Positions 33,898-42,654 of a stretch of DNA of 64,000 nt are shown here, piece after piece. A program made the position numbers and the translations under genes. Source of the DNA: Nocardia albiluteola (GTDB lineage Bacteria; Actinomycetota; Actinomycetes; Mycobacteriales; Mycobacteriaceae); NCBI RefSeq assembly GCF_018860155.1, contig NZ_JAHKNI010000015.1, positions 1 through 64,000 on the forward strand, given 5' to 3'. Under the pieces are notes generated by a model. That model made no database searches, was not told the DNA's origin, and saw only the letters and a program-made list of their open reading frames with translations. Position 1 is the stretch's first letter, and each line of letters opens with the position of its first letter.

Positions 33898-35448
33898 ATG
33901 GTAGCGCCGCGGATCATGGTCAATGGCGAGAGCATGCCGATATCTCCCGCCGCCCCGGCGACAACTGTGCTGGATTTCCTGCGGCAGTGGGGTTTCACCG
34001 GGAGTAAGGAGGGCTGCGCCGAGGGGGAATGCGGCGCCTGCTCGGTCCTGGTGGCCCGCCCCGGCATCGCCACCCCGACCGAATGGGTCGCGGTCAATGC
34101 GTGCCTGATTCCCGTTGCGGCGCTGGACGGTCAGGAGATCGTCACCGCCGAGGGCCTGGGCACACCGAAGGCGCTGCATCCGGTGCAGTACGAGATGGCG
34201 GTGCGCGGCGGATCGCAATGCGGGTACTGCACACCGGGATTCATCTGCAGCATGGCCGCCGAGTACTACCGCGCGGATCGCAATGAACAGCTCTCCATCG
34301 CAATGGAATCCGTGGCGGCGAACGGCGTCACAGCGCGGTTCGACGGCGCCGCGAACGGTTCCGCGGTGGGGGCGGCCGATTCGGTGTCGGCGGGCTCCGG
34401 CGGCGCGCACGACGACGGCTCCGAGCACGGTCCGAACGGCTTCGACCTGCACGCCCTGAGTGGAAACCTGTGCCGCTGCACCGGATATCGCCCGATCCGC
34501 GATGCCGCCTATGCACTCGGTGACCCGGCGGCGGACGACCCGCTCGGGCAGCGCCGCGAGGGTGCGCCGCCTGAGCCGGTGCCGACCGTCCTGGAGCGTG
34601 ACGGCCAGACCTTCGCCCGCCCGGCCACCCTGGCCGAGGCGCTGGAGTTGTTGCGCGCCCGTCCGGACGCCGTGGTCGTCGCGGGCAGCACCGACTGGGG
34701 TGTGGAGGTGAACATCGGCGGCCGCCGCGCCGAGTACGTCGTCGCGATCGATCGGCTGCCCGAACTGCGCGGCCTGCGGGTCGAGCCGGATCGCATCGAG
34801 ATCGGCGCCGCGCTGACGCTCACCGAGATCGAGCGGAGCCTGCGCGGGACGGTTCCGCTGCTGGCCGAGCTGTTCCCGCAGTTCGCCTCGCGGCTGATCC
34901 GCAACGGCGCGACGCTGGGCGGCAACCTGGGCACGGGCTCGCCGATCGGCGACGCCCCGCCGGCGTTGCTCGCGCTCGGCGCGTCGCTCGTGTTGAGCGG
35001 CGCGGATGGTGAGCGCGAGGTCGCCCTGGCCGAGTACTTCACCGGATACCGGCGCAGCGTGCTGCGCCCCGGCGAGCTGATCCGCGCGATCCGCATTCCG
35101 CGACCGCTGGCGCCGGTGACGGGGTTCCACAAGATCGCCAAGCGGCGTTTCGACGATATATCCAGTGTCGCAGTGGCTTTCGCGCTCGACATCCGGGACG
35201 GCGTAGTGCGCTCGGCTCGGATCGGGCTGGGCGGGGTGGCCGCGACCCCGATCCGCGCGTACGAGACCGAGGCGGCGTTGATCGGTCTGCCCTGGTCGCG
35301 CGAGACCGTCGAGGCGGTCGCGCGGGTGCTCGAGGGGGAGGGCACCCCGATGAGCGACCACCGCGCCAGCGCCGAGTACCGCGGCGCGATGCTCGGGCAG
35401 AGCCTGCTCAAGCTGTTCGCGCAGACCCACGAGGAGGTGTCGGCATGA
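33898..35448 (+). CDS. xdhA: Xanthine dehydrogenase iron-sulfur/FAD subunit
   Basis: A 516-residue subunit that carries electrons from the molybdenum site to FAD and NAD. The plant-type 2Fe-2S cluster ligands are C40, C45, C48 and C69; the second cluster uses C108, C111, C192 and C194. Between C111 and C192 sits an unusual low-complexity insertion (about residues 132-182, rich in Gly/Ala/Ser/Asp). The FAD domain follows (VVAGSTDWGVEV, then GNLGTGSPIGDAPPALLAL). ATG 33898 has GAGGG upstream. Its end overlaps xdhB by ATGA. Part of purine breakdown (hypoxanthine to xanthine to urate). Confidence 0.92.
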   Translation: MVAPRIMVNGESMPISPAAPATTVLDFLRQWGFTGSKEGCAEGECGACSVLVARPGIATPTEWVAVNACLIPVAALDGQEIVTAEGLGTPKALHPVQYEMAVRGGSQCGYCTPGFICSMAAEYYRADRNEQLSIAMESVAANGVTARFDGAANGSAVGAADSVSAGSGGAHDDGSEHGPNGFDLHALSGNLCRCTGYRPIRDAAYALGDPAADDPLGQRREGAPPEPVPTVLERDGQTFARPATLAEALELLRARPDAVVVAGSTDWGVEVNIGGRRAEYVVAIDRLPELRGLRVEPDRIEIGAALTLTEIERSLRGTVPLLAELFPQFASRLIRNGATLGGNLGTGSPIGDAPPALLALGASLVLSGADGEREVALAEYFTGYRRSVLRPGELIRAIRIPRPLAPVTGFHKIAKRRFDDISSVAVAFALDIRDGVVRSARIGLGGVAATPIRAYETEAALIGLPWSRETVEAVARVLEGEGTPMSDHRASAEYRGAMLGQSLLKLFAQTHEEVSA

Positions 35449-38009
35449 GTGTTCTTTCCGAGCGGCCCGAGAGCCCCGCGGTGGGCCTGCCGATTCCGCA
35501 CGAGAGCGCTGCCCTGCACGTCACGGGCGCCGCGCTCTACACCGACGACCTGGTGCATCGCACCAAGGACGTGCTGCACGCCTACCCGGTCCAGGTCATG
35601 CACGCACACGCGCGGATCCTGGCGCTGCGCACCGGACCGGCCCTGGCGGTACCCGGGGTCGTGCGGGTGCTCACCGCCGCGGATGTCCCCGGCGTCAACG
35701 ATGCCGGGGTCAAGCACGATGAGCCGCTGTTCCCCACCGAGGAGGTCATGTTCTTCGGGCACGCGGTGTGCTGGGTGCTCGGGGAGACCCTGGAGGCGGC
35801 GCGGCTGGGCGCGGCCGCGGTCGAGGTCGAGACCGAACCACTGCCCTCGCTCATCACGATCGCGGATGCGATTGCGGCACAGAGCTTTCAGGGCGCCCAG
35901 CCGACGGTGCGGTGCGGTGACGTGGCGGCCGGATTCGCCGAGTCGGCGCACGTGTTCACCGGCGAATTCCAGTTCTCCGATCAGGAGCACTTCTATCTCG
36001 AGACGCATGCCGCGCTGGCCCAGATCGACGAGGCCGGACAGGTTTTCGTGCAGAGCAGCACCCAGCATCCGTCCGAGACCCAGGAGATCGTCGCGCACGT
36101 GCTGGGCCTGCACAACCACGAGGTGACCGTGCAGTGCCTGCGGATGGGCGGCGGATTCGGCGGTAAGGAGATGCAGCCGCACGGATTCGCGGCCATCGCG
36201 GCGCTGGGCGCCAGCCTCACCGGACGCCCGGTCCGGTTGCGGCTCAACCGGACCCAGGATCTGACCATGTCCGGCAAGCGGCACGGCTTCCACGCCTCCT
36301 GGCGGGTCGGATTCGACGCGCAGGGCCGGTTGCAGGCGCTGGATGCGACTCTCACCGCCGACGGCGGCTGGAGCCTGGACCTGTCCCAGCCGGTGCTGGC
36401 CCGTGCGCTGTGCCACATCGACAACACCTACTGGATTCCCAACGCGCGCATCGCCGGTCGCATTGCCAAGACAAACAAGACCTCCAATACCGCCTTCCGT
36501 GGTTTCGGCGGCCCGCAGGGCATGCTCGTGATGGAGGATCTGCTGGGCCGCTGCGCCCCGCTGCTGGGCCTGGATCCGGCCGAGCTGCGCCGGCGCAACT
36601 TCTACACCGCAGGGCAGTCCACCCCGTACGGGCAGCCGGTACGCAATCCCGAACGGATCCACACGGTCTGGCGGCAGGTGCACGAGAGCGGCGAGCTGGA
36701 GCACCGTCGTCGCGAGATCGAGGCGTTCAACGCCGCGCACCCGAATACCAAACGGGGACTGGCGGTTACCGGGGTCAAGTTCGGTATCTCCTTCAACCTG
36801 ACGGCCTTCAATCAGGGCGGCGCGCTGGTGCTGATCTACAAGGACGGCTCGGTGCTGATCAATCACGGCGGCACCGAGATGGGGCAGGGTCTGCACACCA
36901 AGATGCTGCAGGTGGCCGCGACGACCCTCGGCATACCGCTGCACAAGGTGCGCCTGGCCCCGACCCGGACCGACAAGGTGCCCAATACCTCGGCCACGGC
37001 GGCGAGTTCGGGCGCGGACCTGAACGGCGCGGCGATCAAGAACGCCTGCGAGCAGTTGCGCGAGCGGCTGGTGCAGGTGGCCGCGACCCGCCTGGGCTGC
37101 GGCGCGGCGGATGTGCGGATCGTCGACGGGGTCGCCCGGGCGCTGGGTGCGTCGGGCGCCGGCCTCGACTGGGACGATCTGGTGCGCACCGCCTACCTGC
37201 AGCGGGTGCAGCTGTCCGCGGCCGGCTTCTACCGGACCGAGGGGCTGCACTGGGATGCCGCGACCATGCAGGGCTCGCCGTTCAAGTATTTCGCCTACGG
37301 CGCGGCGGCCAGCGAGGTCGAGGTCGACGGCTTCACCGGCGCCTACCGCATCCGCCGGGTGGACATCGTGCACGACGTGGGCGACAGCCTCTCCCCGCTG
37401 ATCGATATCGGCCAGATCGAGGGCGGTTTCGTGCAGGGCGCGGGCTGGCTCACGCTCGAGGACATGCGCTGGGACACCGGCGACGGCCCGGGCCGCGGAC
37501 GGCTGCTGACCCAGGCCGCGAGCACCTACAAGCTGCCGAGCTTCTCCGAGATGCCCGAGGTGTTCAACGTCGAGCTGCTGACCAACGCCACCGAGGAGGG
37601 CGCGGTATACGGGTCGAAGGCGGTGGGGGAGCCGCCGCTGATGCTGGCGTTCTCGGTGCGCGAGGCATTGCGTGCGGCCGCGGCGGCTTTCGGGCGGCCC
37701 GGGCGCAGCGTGGAGCTGGGCGCCCCTGCCACGCCCGAGGCGGTGTACTGGGCCATCAAACGGGCGCGGCAGGGAACCGCCGCGAGCTTGATTGATGCAC
37801 AGGGGATTTCGCCCGCGGTCGCAGACTCCGTCCGATCGGCCGGCAACGGTCGATCGGGCGAGGTTCGTTCCGGTAACGGCCGGGTCGCCGGTGTGCGGCC
37901 GGACGACGACCCCTCGACCGTGCCGGGCAACGGCCGATCGGGCGGCCGCGCGGACGCGGGCGCGGCGCACGACAACCCCACCGGCGCAGGGGTTCCCGGC
38001 CATGGCTGA
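35445..38009 (+). CDS. xdhB: Xanthine dehydrogenase molybdenum-binding subunit
   Basis: An 854-residue catalytic subunit binding the molybdopterin cofactor. Family segments are GGGFGGKE, RGFGGPQG, NHGGTEMGQGLHTKM and the catalytic glutamate Glu729 in KAVGEPPLML. After about residue 780 the normal end is followed by roughly 70 residues of low-complexity Gly/Arg/Asn/Ser sequence with three GNGR motifs, absent from typical homologues. The start overlaps the xdhA stop; the end overlaps xdhC by eight bases, so the three genes are one operon. Confidence 0.92.
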   Translation: MSVLSERPESPAVGLPIPHESAALHVTGAALYTDDLVHRTKDVLHAYPVQVMHAHARILALRTGPALAVPGVVRVLTAADVPGVNDAGVKHDEPLFPTEEVMFFGHAVCWVLGETLEAARLGAAAVEVETEPLPSLITIADAIAAQSFQGAQPTVRCGDVAAGFAESAHVFTGEFQFSDQEHFYLETHAALAQIDEAGQVFVQSSTQHPSETQEIVAHVLGLHNHEVTVQCLRMGGGFGGKEMQPHGFAAIAALGASLTGRPVRLRLNRTQDLTMSGKRHGFHASWRVGFDAQGRLQALDATLTADGGWSLDLSQPVLARALCHIDNTYWIPNARIAGRIAKTNKTSNTAFRGFGGPQGMLVMEDLLGRCAPLLGLDPAELRRRNFYTAGQSTPYGQPVRNPERIHTVWRQVHESGELEHRRREIEAFNAAHPNTKRGLAVTGVKFGISFNLTAFNQGGALVLIYKDGSVLINHGGTEMGQGLHTKMLQVAATTLGIPLHKVRLAPTRTDKVPNTSATAASSGADLNGAAIKNACEQLRERLVQVAATRLGCGAADVRIVDGVARALGASGAGLDWDDLVRTAYLQRVQLSAAGFYRTEGLHWDAATMQGSPFKYFAYGAAASEVEVDGFTGAYRIRRVDIVHDVGDSLSPLIDIGQIEGGFVQGAGWLTLEDMRWDTGDGPGRGRLLTQAASTYKLPSFSEMPEVFNVELLTNATEEGAVYGSKAVGEPPLMLAFSVREALRAAAAAFGRPGRSVELGAPATPEAVYWAIKRARQGTAASLIDAQGISPAVADSVRSAGNGRSGEVRSGNGRVAGVRPDDDPSTVPGNGRSGGRADAGAAHDNPTGAGVPGHG

Positions 38010-38889
38010 GCTGACCTGGATCGCCGCGGTCGCGGGGTTGCGCGCCCGCCGGGAGCCCGGCGTGCTGGTGACCGTCGCGGCGGTGCGCGGGCATGCACCG
38101 CGTCGCGCGGGCGCGAAACTCGTTGTGGGACAGTCGCGGACGTGGGGCTCGATCGGTGGGGGCAATGTAGAAGCGGTCGCGATCGACCGGGCCCGCGAGC
38201 TGCTGGCCGCGCCCGATCCGGAGCCGGAGCTGATGGATTTCGCGCTCAACGACAAGGTGATCAACGCGCACGGCGTGCAGTGCTGCGGCGGCACGGTCGC
38301 GGTGCTGCTCGAGCCGCTGCCGGTGGTGCCCGCGGTCGCGATCTTCGGGGTGGGGCACGTCGGGTTGGAGTTGGCGCGCATCCTGGCCCGCCAGGACCTG
38401 GACCTGCACCTGATCGACACCCGACCCGACGTGCTCAGCGACGAGCGCCTCGCGGTGCTTGCCGACGCGACCGCGCAGGTGCATGTGCATCAGGTGCCGA
38501 TGCTGCCCGAACAGGTTCTCGCGGAATTGCCGTCCGGTACGCACCTGCTGATCATGACCCACGACCACGCCGAGGACGCCGCGCTGTGCGATGCCGCGCT
38601 GCGCGGCGGCGATTTCGGCTCGATCGGGCTGATCGGCTCGTCGGCCAAATGGTCGCGCTTCCGCCGCCGCCTGCAGACCGAGGGCGGTCACGCCCCCGAG
38701 GCCGTCGCCCGCATCCGCACCCCCATCGGACTCCCCGAGATCACCGGCAAGGAGCCCGCGACGATCGCGGTCGGGGTGGCAGCGGATCTGCTGCTCACCT
38801 TCGAGCGCGAACGGGCGGCCGCGGCCGCCCCGGGCCGGCAGCCCGAGGCGGTGTCACCGCAGTCGCCGACCGTGCAGCCCAAAGCCTGA
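38002..38889 (+). CDS. xdhC: Xanthine dehydrogenase accessory protein XdhC
   Basis: A 295-residue XdhC/CoxI-family protein that sulfurates and inserts the molybdenum cofactor. The N-terminal domain has GSIGGGNVEA and the QCCGG segment; the Rossmann C-terminal half contains IFGVGHVGLELARIL and IGLIGSSAKWSRFRRRL. ATG 38002 lies inside the end of xdhB. The last 25 residues are Ala/Pro/Gln-rich. A repeat with two stem-loops follows the stop and may end the transcript. Confidence 0.9.
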   Translation: MAELTWIAAVAGLRARREPGVLVTVAAVRGHAPRRAGAKLVVGQSRTWGSIGGGNVEAVAIDRARELLAAPDPEPELMDFALNDKVINAHGVQCCGGTVAVLLEPLPVVPAVAIFGVGHVGLELARILARQDLDLHLIDTRPDVLSDERLAVLADATAQVHVHQVPMLPEQVLAELPSGTHLLIMTHDHAEDAALCDAALRGGDFGSIGLIGSSAKWSRFRRRLQTEGGHAPEAVARIRTPIGLPEITGKEPATIAVGVAADLLLTFERERAAAAAPGRQPEAVSPQSPTVQPKA

Positions 38890-38900
38890 GGAACTCACCG

Positions 38901-38996
38901 CTGTTCCGGCGTGCCGCCACTGTCGTTCCGGCATGCGTGGGCCGGAATCTGCTGGCGCACGATGGATCCCGGCCACGAGCACGCTGGGATTACGGC
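38901..38996. repeat. Intergenic repeat with two stem-loops (REP/BIME-like)
   Basis: Two partly similar segments with GTTCCGGC (38901-38910 and 38923-38932) precede inverted pairs TTCCGGC/GCCGGAA (38926-38932, 38941-38947) and ATCCCGGC/GCTGGGAT (38966-38973, 38983-38990). The composition is typical of dispersed palindromic repeats. It lies between convergent genes and may act as a terminator. Confidence 0.55.
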
Positions 38997-39016
38997 GGCG
39001 AGCGGTCGGTGCCCGC

Positions 39017-39427
39017 CTACGCCGGGCCGGGTGCGCGGCGTGCCAGGACCTTTCGCTGGCAGATGCGCCACCCATTCGATTCCCGGCGGAGCGTGTCCTC
39101 GTAGACGACCGTCCCGCTGGTGCCGTCGGCGTTGACCGCCAGCCCCTTGGACCGCGCTCGCACCCGGTCGCCCTCCTGTGCGATCAGCACGGTGTTGGTG
39201 ACGTGATGTCCCAGCGGCTGGGCCGGATCGTCCTGGTTGTCTCGGGCCATCTTCTCCAGCGCCGCGAGGCCGTGGGTGGTGCCGAGCCCGAAGTCTTCCA
39301 GGTCCAGTACCAGGTCGTCGGTGTACAACTCGCCCCACCGATCCCAGTCGCGGTCGTCGGCGATGTGTCCGTGCAGCGAGATCGCTTCGTGAATCGCGAT
39401 CCGATCCGCCGCGGTGATGTCGAGCAT
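39017..39427 (-). CDS. SnoaL-like/NTF2-fold protein
   Basis: A 136-residue protein of the SnoaL-like fold common in polyketide cyclases and ring-modifying enzymes. Recognisable segments are RIAIHEAISLHGHIADDRDWDRWGELYTDDLV and HHVTNTVLI. The His-Asp pair near the N-terminus could be catalytic, but many members have no known activity. It is divergent from a TetR gene with two palindromes between; the likely target of that regulator. Confidence 0.82.
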   Translation of the reverse strand: MLDITAADRIAIHEAISLHGHIADDRDWDRWGELYTDDLVLDLEDFGLGTTHGLAALEKMARDNQDDPAQPLGHHVTNTVLIAQEGDRVRARSKGLAVNADGTSGTVVYEDTLRRESNGWRICQRKVLARRAPGPA

Positions 39428-39445
39428 CCAAGCCTCCGGTGTAAG

Positions 39446-39493
39446 TGGGGAGCTCCCCGTTTATCTGCCGTTAGACTAACCGGGGAGCTCCCC
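39446..39493. promoter_or_regulatory. Tandem palindromic operators between SnoaL-like and TetR genes
   Basis: The perfect 12-base palindrome GGGGAGCTCCCC occurs at 39446-39457 and 39482-39493, 36 bases apart, in opposite flanking contexts. A TAGACT -10-like hexamer (39471-39476) lies between them for the TetR gene. The first is just upstream of the SnoaL-like start. Confidence 0.8.
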
Positions 39494-39510
39494 AGTTCGC
39501 AAGGAGAATT

Positions 39511-40062
39511 ATGGCCGACCGACCGCGCCGCGCCGACGCGCGCCGCAACTACGAGCGGGTGCTCGCGGCCGCGAAGGAGGTGTTCGAGGAGCTCGGCGTG
39601 ACCGCCCCGCTGGACGAGATCGCCCGGCGCGCCGGGGTCGGCAACGCGACGATGTACCGCCATTTCCCCACCCGCCGCGACATGGTCATCGCTGTCTATG
39701 CCGAGGAGGTCGCCGCTCTGGGCGAGCTGGGCCGCGCCCTGCTCGCCGACCCCTCGCCCGCCGATGCGCTGTTCGCCTGGCTGCGGGCGTTCATCGCCCA
39801 TGTGTCCACCAAGAGCGAACTCCCCCTTGCCATTCCGGATGACGAGGCGGGCGATCGGTCCGCGCTCTACCGGGATTGGCATGCCACGATGCACACCGCG
39901 GCCGCCGAGCTGCTACGCCGTGCCCAGGACGCCCGCGCGATCAGGGCCGACCTGGACGTCGCCGATCTGCTTGCCTCGGCCAACGGAATCGGCCGGGCGG
40001 CGGCGGACGACGCACAGGCCGACCGCTTATTGGCCATCGTCCGTGCTGGAGTCGTGCATTAA
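39511..40062 (+). CDS. TetR-family transcriptional regulator
   Basis: A 183-residue TetR repressor: RVLAAAKEVFEELGVTAPLDEIARRAGVGNATMYRHFPTRR is a complete helix-turn-helix and the C-terminal domain is the type found in many actinobacterial regulators. AAGGAG precedes ATG 39511. It most likely binds the two GGGGAGCTCCCC sites and controls itself and the divergent SnoaL-like gene; the flavoprotein downstream could also belong to the regulon. Confidence 0.9.
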   Translation: MADRPRRADARRNYERVLAAAKEVFEELGVTAPLDEIARRAGVGNATMYRHFPTRRDMVIAVYAEEVAALGELGRALLADPSPADALFAWLRAFIAHVSTKSELPLAIPDDEAGDRSALYRDWHATMHTAAAELLRRAQDARAIRADLDVADLLASANGIGRAAADDAQADRLLAIVRAGVVH

Positions 40063-40309
40063 CCCGGCCTTTGTATGCCGCGCGGTGGCCACCGAATTGG
40101 CCATGGGCGGGCGGTGACGGGCGTCGACCTCGCGCACCCGCTCTGTGTTCGGGCCCAGGAGCCGGTGGCCGCCCGGCGCGCGAGCTGTACGCGACCGCCG
40201 GCGATCGGATCCCGCCGCGGCGCGTTCCGATCATCGGGACGAGCGGGGGACGCGCCCGTGGTCCGCGCCCTACCGTCGAGAAAAAGCTGTTCGGCGGAAG
40301 TGGTGCGTA

Positions 40310-41842
40310 GTGAAGTGGGACGAAGAAGTCGATGTGCTGGTCGCCGGGTCGGGCGGCGGCCTGTGCGGCGCCTATACGGCCGCGCGGGAAGGGCTGCGCG
40401 TCGCGGTCGTGGAGGCGACGGACAAATTCGGCGGCACGACGTCGCTGTCCGGCGGCGGCGGGGTGTGGTTCCCGTGCAACCCGGTGCTGCGGCGCGCGGG
40501 CATCGAGGACACTCCCGAGGACGCGCTGACCTACTACCGCGCGGTCGTCGGCGATCGGACCCCCGCTGAGCTGCAGGAAACCTATGTGCGCCGGGGCGCG
40601 GACGTGATCGAATACCTCGAGCGCGACGGCAGCTTCTCCTTCGAGGTCTTCCCGTGGCCGGACTACTTCGGCAAGGCGCCCAAGGCCCGGCTGGACGGGA
40701 ACCGGCACATCATCCCCACCCCGCTGCCCGTGGCCGAAGCCGGCGCCCTCGGTGAGTCGATCCGCGGCCCCCTGGCCACCGATCGCCTCGGCGAGGAACC
40801 GCCCGAGCTGCTCATCGGCGGCCGCGCACTGATCGGCCGATTCCTGAAGGCGTTGTCCGCCTACCCGAATGCCTCCCTGCACCTGAACACGGCGCTGGTC
40901 GAACTGGTCGTCGAGGACGGCGCCGTGGTTGGCGCCGTGGTGGAGCGTGAGCGGCAGCGCATCGCCATCCGGACCCGCCGGGGTGTGGTGCTGGCCGCCG
41001 GCGGTTTCGAGGGCAACGACGAGCTTCGGAGTCGATACGGGGTGCCGGGCGTCGCGCGGGACACGATGGGGCCGTGGGGCAATGTCGGCAAGACGCTCGA
41101 GGCCGCCCTGGCGGTCGGGGCGGATGTCGACCTGATGGACCAGGCGTGGTGGTCCCCGGGAATGATCCACCCGGACGGGCGCGCGGCATTCGCGCTCTGG
41201 TTCACCGGCGGCCTGTTCGTCAATCAGGACGGCGTGCGGTTCGTCAACGAGTCCGCGCCGTACGACCGGCTGGGTCGCGCGATCATCGAGCAGATGGACA
41301 GCGGCGCAACGACATTGCCGTTCTGGATGATCTACGACAACAGCACCGGCGCGGTGCCGCCCGTGCAGGCGACCAACGTGCCGATGGTCGAGCCGGAGAA
41401 GTATGCGGCCGCAGGTCTGTGGCACACCGGACAGACCCTGGAGGAACTGGCCGAGAAGATCGGGGTGCCGGGCGCCGCGCTGACCGCGACGGTCGCCCGC
41501 TTCAACGAGCTGGCGGCCCGGGGCACGGACGAGGACTTCGGCCGCGGCGACGAGGCCTACGATCGGGCGTTCACGAACGGGGAATCGCCGCTGGTGCCGC
41601 TCGGGGACGGGCCGTATCACGCGGCGGCCTTCGGGATCTCGGATCTGGGCACCAAGGGCGGACTGCGCACCGACACCGCGGCGCGGGTGCTCGACACCTC
41701 CGGCGCGCCGATCGCGGGGCTGTACGCCGCCGGAAACAGCATGGCGGCGGTGAGCGGGACGGTGTATCCGGGCGGCGGAAACCCGATCGGGGCCTCGGTG
41801 CTGTTCAGCCACCTGGCCGTGCTGGATATGGTCGGGCGCTAG
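40310..41842 (+). CDS. FAD-dependent 3-ketosteroid dehydrogenase-like flavoprotein
   Basis: A 510-residue KstD/succinate-dehydrogenase-type flavoprotein. The N-terminal FAD motif is VLVAGSGGGLCGAYTA, followed by GGTTSLSGGGGVWFP, and the C-terminal region LGTKGGLRTD and GLYAAGNSMAAVSGTVYPGGGNPIG closely follows KstD proteins. This suggests delta-1 dehydrogenation of a 3-keto-steroid or a related ring ketone. No other steroid genes are adjacent. GTG 40310 is chosen because the FAD motif starts nine residues later; upstream in-frame codons are Arg-rich leader. Possible regulation by the upstream TetR. Confidence 0.82.
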   Translation: MKWDEEVDVLVAGSGGGLCGAYTAAREGLRVAVVEATDKFGGTTSLSGGGGVWFPCNPVLRRAGIEDTPEDALTYYRAVVGDRTPAELQETYVRRGADVIEYLERDGSFSFEVFPWPDYFGKAPKARLDGNRHIIPTPLPVAEAGALGESIRGPLATDRLGEEPPELLIGGRALIGRFLKALSAYPNASLHLNTALVELVVEDGAVVGAVVERERQRIAIRTRRGVVLAAGGFEGNDELRSRYGVPGVARDTMGPWGNVGKTLEAALAVGADVDLMDQAWWSPGMIHPDGRAAFALWFTGGLFVNQDGVRFVNESAPYDRLGRAIIEQMDSGATTLPFWMIYDNSTGAVPPVQATNVPMVEPEKYAAAGLWHTGQTLEELAEKIGVPGAALTATVARFNELAARGTDEDFGRGDEAYDRAFTNGESPLVPLGDGPYHAAAFGISDLGTKGGLRTDTAARVLDTSGAPIAGLYAAGNSMAAVSGTVYPGGGNPIGASVLFSHLAVLDMVGR

Positions 41843-41853
41843 GCCTTTCGGGC

Positions 41854-41886
41854 GCCTGCCGTCCGGTGTCACACCGGATGGCAGGC
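41854..41886. terminator. Stem-loop between KstD-like and secreted-protein genes
   Basis: A 16-base near-perfect inverted repeat (arms 41854-41869 and 41871-41886, one mismatch) lies between convergent genes and can end both transcripts. Confidence 0.65.
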
Positions 41887-41893
41887 GAGCCGA

Positions 41894-42454
41894 TCAGCGA
41901 GATCCGGCCGATCCGCTGTCCATGCTCGAGCTGCCCGACCCGGATGAACCGGTGCCCGCCACGTCGGGTGCGGCTACCAGGCTGAAGTTGTTGCACCAGC
42001 CGCCGCTGCCCGAGCCCTGGCAGGCGATGTACACGATCGGGCCCGTGGCGGTGAAGGTCCGCGACACGGTCGTCGGTGCGGACACGCTCTGGCTGACGTA
42101 GGCCACGCCGGTGCCGGAATCCAGGGCCAGGGCCAGCACCGATCCGCCCGGGCTCGCGCCGGCCCGCACCGAGAAGGTGTACCCGGCGCCCTTGGTCACC
42201 GGGACATCCTGTCCGACGTAGCCGTTGTTGTGCACGCTCGCGCCGTTGCCGCCCACGTTCGCGTTGTAGATGTGCTTGTTCCAGGCAGCGAGCCCGCTGT
42301 GGAAGTCGGCATTCGCGACCAGATTGGCCGCGGCGGCAGGGTGATCGCCGAGGGGGATCGGCGCGGCGAGAGCCGGGGCGGATGCGCACAGGAAACCGAT
42401 TGCGGCCATCGCTGCCACGATGTGGGCGCGGCCGAAACACGGTGAGCTGGTCAT
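41894..42454 (-). CDS. Secreted protein of unknown function
   Basis: A 186-residue exported protein. The signal peptide ends near residue 30 (FLCASAPALA then APIPL). The mature part is a beta-rich domain resembling carbohydrate-binding or jelly-roll modules (NLVANADFHSGLAAWNKHIYNANVGGN and later SRTFTATGPIVYIACQGSG). It has two cysteines that could pair and a Gly/Ser-rich tail. AGGAG precedes ATG 42454. Binding target unknown. Confidence 0.78.
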   Translation of the reverse strand: MTSSPCFGRAHIVAAMAAIGFLCASAPALAAPIPLGDHPAAAANLVANADFHSGLAAWNKHIYNANVGGNGASVHNNGYVGQDVPVTKGAGYTFSVRAGASPGGSVLALALDSGTGVAYVSQSVSAPTTVSRTFTATGPIVYIACQGSGSGGWCNNFSLVAAPDVAGTGSSGSGSSSMDSGSAGSR

Positions 42455-42654
42455 CGAGGGTTCTCCTTGCTGGGGCCGCCGGGACCATTCCTTCAGTTAT
42501 CGGCTGGCAATCAATTTTTGACCACTCACCGTAGCACCGACCTGGGCATGTTCTGCCCCAAATAGACGTAATTGCAATCCGAACACCGGCGGGTCTCGGC
42601 GGCGCGTACCGTGTCAAGTAATCCATTGGCAAATTTCGTGGCTAGTGTGCGGAT

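Noticed and set aside
34509..38420. Minus-strand frame of about 1300 codons across the xdh genes
   Set aside because: It covers three genes with clear domains and correct overlaps; its translation is low-complexity and matches nothing.
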